Shown piece by piece: positions 62,605 to 64,000 of a stretch of 64,000 nt of DNA. The notes beneath the pieces were generated by a model. It ran no database searches, was not told the DNA's origin, and saw only the letters and a list, made by a program, of their open reading frames with translations. The stretch's first letter is position 1; the number at the start of each line of letters is the position of its first letter. Source of the DNA: JAZNQN01 sp045656005 (lineage in GTDB: Bacteria; Bacillota; Clostridia; UMGS1883; UMGS1540). Position numbers and translations under genes: made by a program. The stretch lies in NCBI GenBank assembly GCA_045656005.1, contig JAZOQG010000032.1, positions 1-64,000 on the forward strand. The letters run 5' to 3'.

Positions 62605-63444
62605 TCAGCAGATTAATAGTCCAAGTCTTTGCAACTGCTTTCTGTGAATTTCGCCTGTTTCCATTGTGTATATTCGTGTAGTGTTCACACTTGAGTGACC
62701 AAGAATGTCGGCAAGCCTTACAACATCTTTCTGGAGAGAGTAGTAGGTGCGTGCAAACAGATGGCGAAGATTATGTGGGAATACTTTATCTTTTGACACT
62801 CCGGCAATTTCACAAAGCTTTTTCATATCAGACCATATATTGCTTCTATCAAGTGGTTTTCCGTTTTTGCTTACAAATACAGAGCCACTTTTTATATTGT
62901 TTTCTCTTATATAGTCTTTTAGCATTTTGCAAAGCTGCTTAGGTAAGATAACAATTCTCATTTTACCTTTACAGTTAATTGTTGCCTGTCCAGACTTGAC
63001 AGCAGAAACCGTTATAGCTTTAAGTTCTGATACACGGATACCTGTTGCACATATAGTTTGCATAAGGTAATAAAGTCTTTGGTTTTTCTTTTGCTTTGCA
63101 GCAACTAACAATCTTTCATATTCAGCTTTTGTCAGTTCCTTATCCTTACTTGAAAATATCTGCCTTTGGATTTTAAGAGCCTTCACCTTCAGGTCATACC
63201 ACTCGTTATATGCAAAGAAACTATTTAGTGATGATAGTATAGAATTTACACTTGCCGGAGCATATTTTTCTACTATATCTTTCTTGTATTCAAGCACAAC
63301 ACTTTTACTCAATTCTGTTTCTTTGCACCATTCCATGAATACTGCTATGTCACGGACATACTTATCCAAGGTAGAGGGGGACTTTTCCTCATCAATTAAA
63401 TGGCCTTTAAACTTTTTTATTAGTTCGTTTGTGATTTTTCTCAT
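62605..63444 (-). CDS. Tyrosine recombinase (XerC-like), candidate invertase
   Basis: A 279-residue phage-integrase family enzyme. The N-terminal ~95 residues form the core-binding SAM-like domain (KGHLIDEEKSPSTLDKYVRDIAVFMEWC). The catalytic domain has Arg in TGIRVSELKA, HxxR in PHNLRHLFARTYY, His in LGHSSVNTTRIY and the nucleophile Tyr in the IYT stretch. All catalytic residues appear present. The compact size and position next to inverted sites fit a promoter invertase rather than a prophage integrase. The ATG at 63444 follows AAAGGAG. Confidence 0.92.
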   Translation of the reverse strand: MRKITNELIKKFKGHLIDEEKSPSTLDKYVRDIAVFMEWCKETELSKSVVLEYKKDIVEKYAPASVNSILSSLNSFFAYNEWYDLKVKALKIQRQIFSSKDKELTKAEYERLLVAAKQKKNQRLYYLMQTICATGIRVSELKAITVSAVKSGQATINCKGKMRIVILPKQLCKMLKDYIRENNIKSGSVFVSKNGKPLDRSNIWSDMKKLCEIAGVSKDKVFPHNLRHLFARTYYSLQKDVVRLADILGHSSVNTTRIYTMETGEIHRKQLQRLGLLIC

Positions 63445-63599
63445 TTTGAATCAACTCCTTTGGTTTTATTTTACCACCAACGATAAAATATATAAGAGTT
63501 GTCAATGATTTGCGTTTTACCTCCTTATTCAACCACAAACAATACCATAAAGAACACAAAAAGTCTATTCAGCAAACTACATTAAATTAATCTAATACA

Positions 63600-63628
63600 T
63601 TGATAAATTTGATAAAATATGATATAAT
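63600..63628 (+). promoter_or_regulatory. Sigma-A promoter for the TIR-like gene
   Basis: TTGATA, 17-bp spacer, TATAAT, 32 bases before the ATG at 63661. The rest of the gap 63445-63599 shows no gene. Confidence 0.8.
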
Positions 63629-63660
63629 ATTGCAAAGCAATCAAAAAGGAGGCACATGCC

Positions 63661-64000
63661 ATGTATTCGAAATTTGATTTTAAATTAACTAATTCTTTTT
63701 ATAATACAGAACTTAATAAATATTTGGAAGTGGGGAAAAAAGAATACGATGATTTTAATGCAAAAGTAAAACGCAGTTTAAAAAACTTTATTTATGATAA
63801 TGGAAAAATTGACGGGACCTCTTTAAAAGAACATTGGTTTAATATAGTCGATGCCGATGTTTTTATATCTCATTCACATCAAGATATTGGTAAGGTAAAA
63901 GCTTTTGCGGGATGGCTAAAGTACAATTTCAATCTTACATGTTTTATTGATTCTTGTGTTTGGGGATATTGTGATGAGCTTTTAAAACAAATTGATGATG
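63661..64000 (+). CDS. TIR-like domain protein, 3'-truncated by the window edge
   Basis: The frame starts at ATG behind AAGGAGG and is open to the last base (113 codons visible). After a ~65-residue helical N-terminus comes DADVFISHSHQDIGKVKAFAGWL and then FNLTCFIDSCVWGYCDELLKQID. The DVFISHSHQD phrase is the first strand and BB-side motif of TIR domains, which in bacteria often act as NAD-degrading effectors or signal producers in anti-phage defence. The catalytic Glu region is not clearly reached and the partner domain lies beyond the window. Confidence 0.78.
   Translation, partial: MYSKFDFKLTNSFYNTELNKYLEVGKKEYDDFNAKVKRSLKNFIYDNGKIDGTSLKEHWFNIVDADVFISHSHQDIGKVKAFAGWLKYNFNLTCFIDSCVWGYCDELLKQIDD

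Noticed and set aside
48757..63444. Complete prophage, because both a serine and a tyrosine recombinase are present.
   Set aside because: No capsid, terminase, portal, tail or lysis genes occur; relaxase and accessory proteins indicate a mobilizable element instead.
1..64000. CRISPR array or full tRNA/rRNA genes.
   Set aside because: No regularly spaced direct repeats were seen, and apart from a 19-base tRNA-end-like stretch no tRNA or rRNA gene was recognised on either strand.

Overview
The window reads as a chromosome segment of a low-GC, spore-forming member of the Firmicutes, class Clostridia. The evidence is the AT-rich codon use, strong GGAGG-type ribosome sites, many GTG and TTG starts, sigma-A promoters with 17-bp spacers, the sporulation gene yunB, and a Clostridia-style housekeeping order (plsX-acpP-rnc-radical SAM; smc-ftsY; ftsE-ftsX-M23 peptidase-ctpA; ruvX-DUF1292). 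TGA serves as a normal stop in many genes, so the standard code applies. The species cannot be named from this sequence alone.

Layout, 1-48.2 kb (core genome). The window opens inside tyrS, followed by an lnt-like gene. A leftward block holds smc, ftsY, a UPF0182 membrane protein, ruvX, DUF1292 and a probable 6S RNA with its own terminator. Rightward from 11 kb come plsX, acpP, rnc, a radical SAM gene, yunB, a TetR regulator and putP. A PP2C-like protein follows on the minus strand, then a membrane protein, a PIG-L deacetylase and a glucosamine-6-phosphate isomerase-like gene broken by an in-frame TGA. Next are tex, comM, tsaE, tsaB, rpiB, nrdR, a basic amino-acid decarboxylase, and a galactose/methylgalactoside ABC operon (mglBAC) whose permease gene carries an in-frame TAA. 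The core continues with dacF, an ABC-F ATPase, uraA-upp, comF-recD2, metK, ctpA, the ftsEX cell-wall hydrolase module, a PucR-type regulator and ppa.

Layout, 48.2-64 kb (accessory island). After ppa lies the C-terminal remnant of a serine recombinase. An integrative mobilizable element follows, with an intact serine recombinase, small mobilization proteins, a MOB relaxase and an oriT-like region. Its cargo is a zinc-finger protein (DUF6076-like) and a two-gene Hachiman-type defence system (hamA nuclease, hamB helicase). Beyond it are two small mobile-element genes and a five-gene operon of membrane, zinc-ribbon and SPFH proteins. A probable invertible promoter lies directly upstream of that operon: two 24-bp sites in inverted orientation bracket a perfect consensus promoter, next to a tyrosine recombinase gene. 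In the orientation given, the promoter points away from the operon (OFF). The window ends inside a gene whose product carries a TIR-like motif.

The most interesting parts are the predicted phase-variable SPFH/zinc-ribbon module, the mobilizable Hachiman island, and two otherwise intact sugar-related genes each interrupted by a single stop codon.
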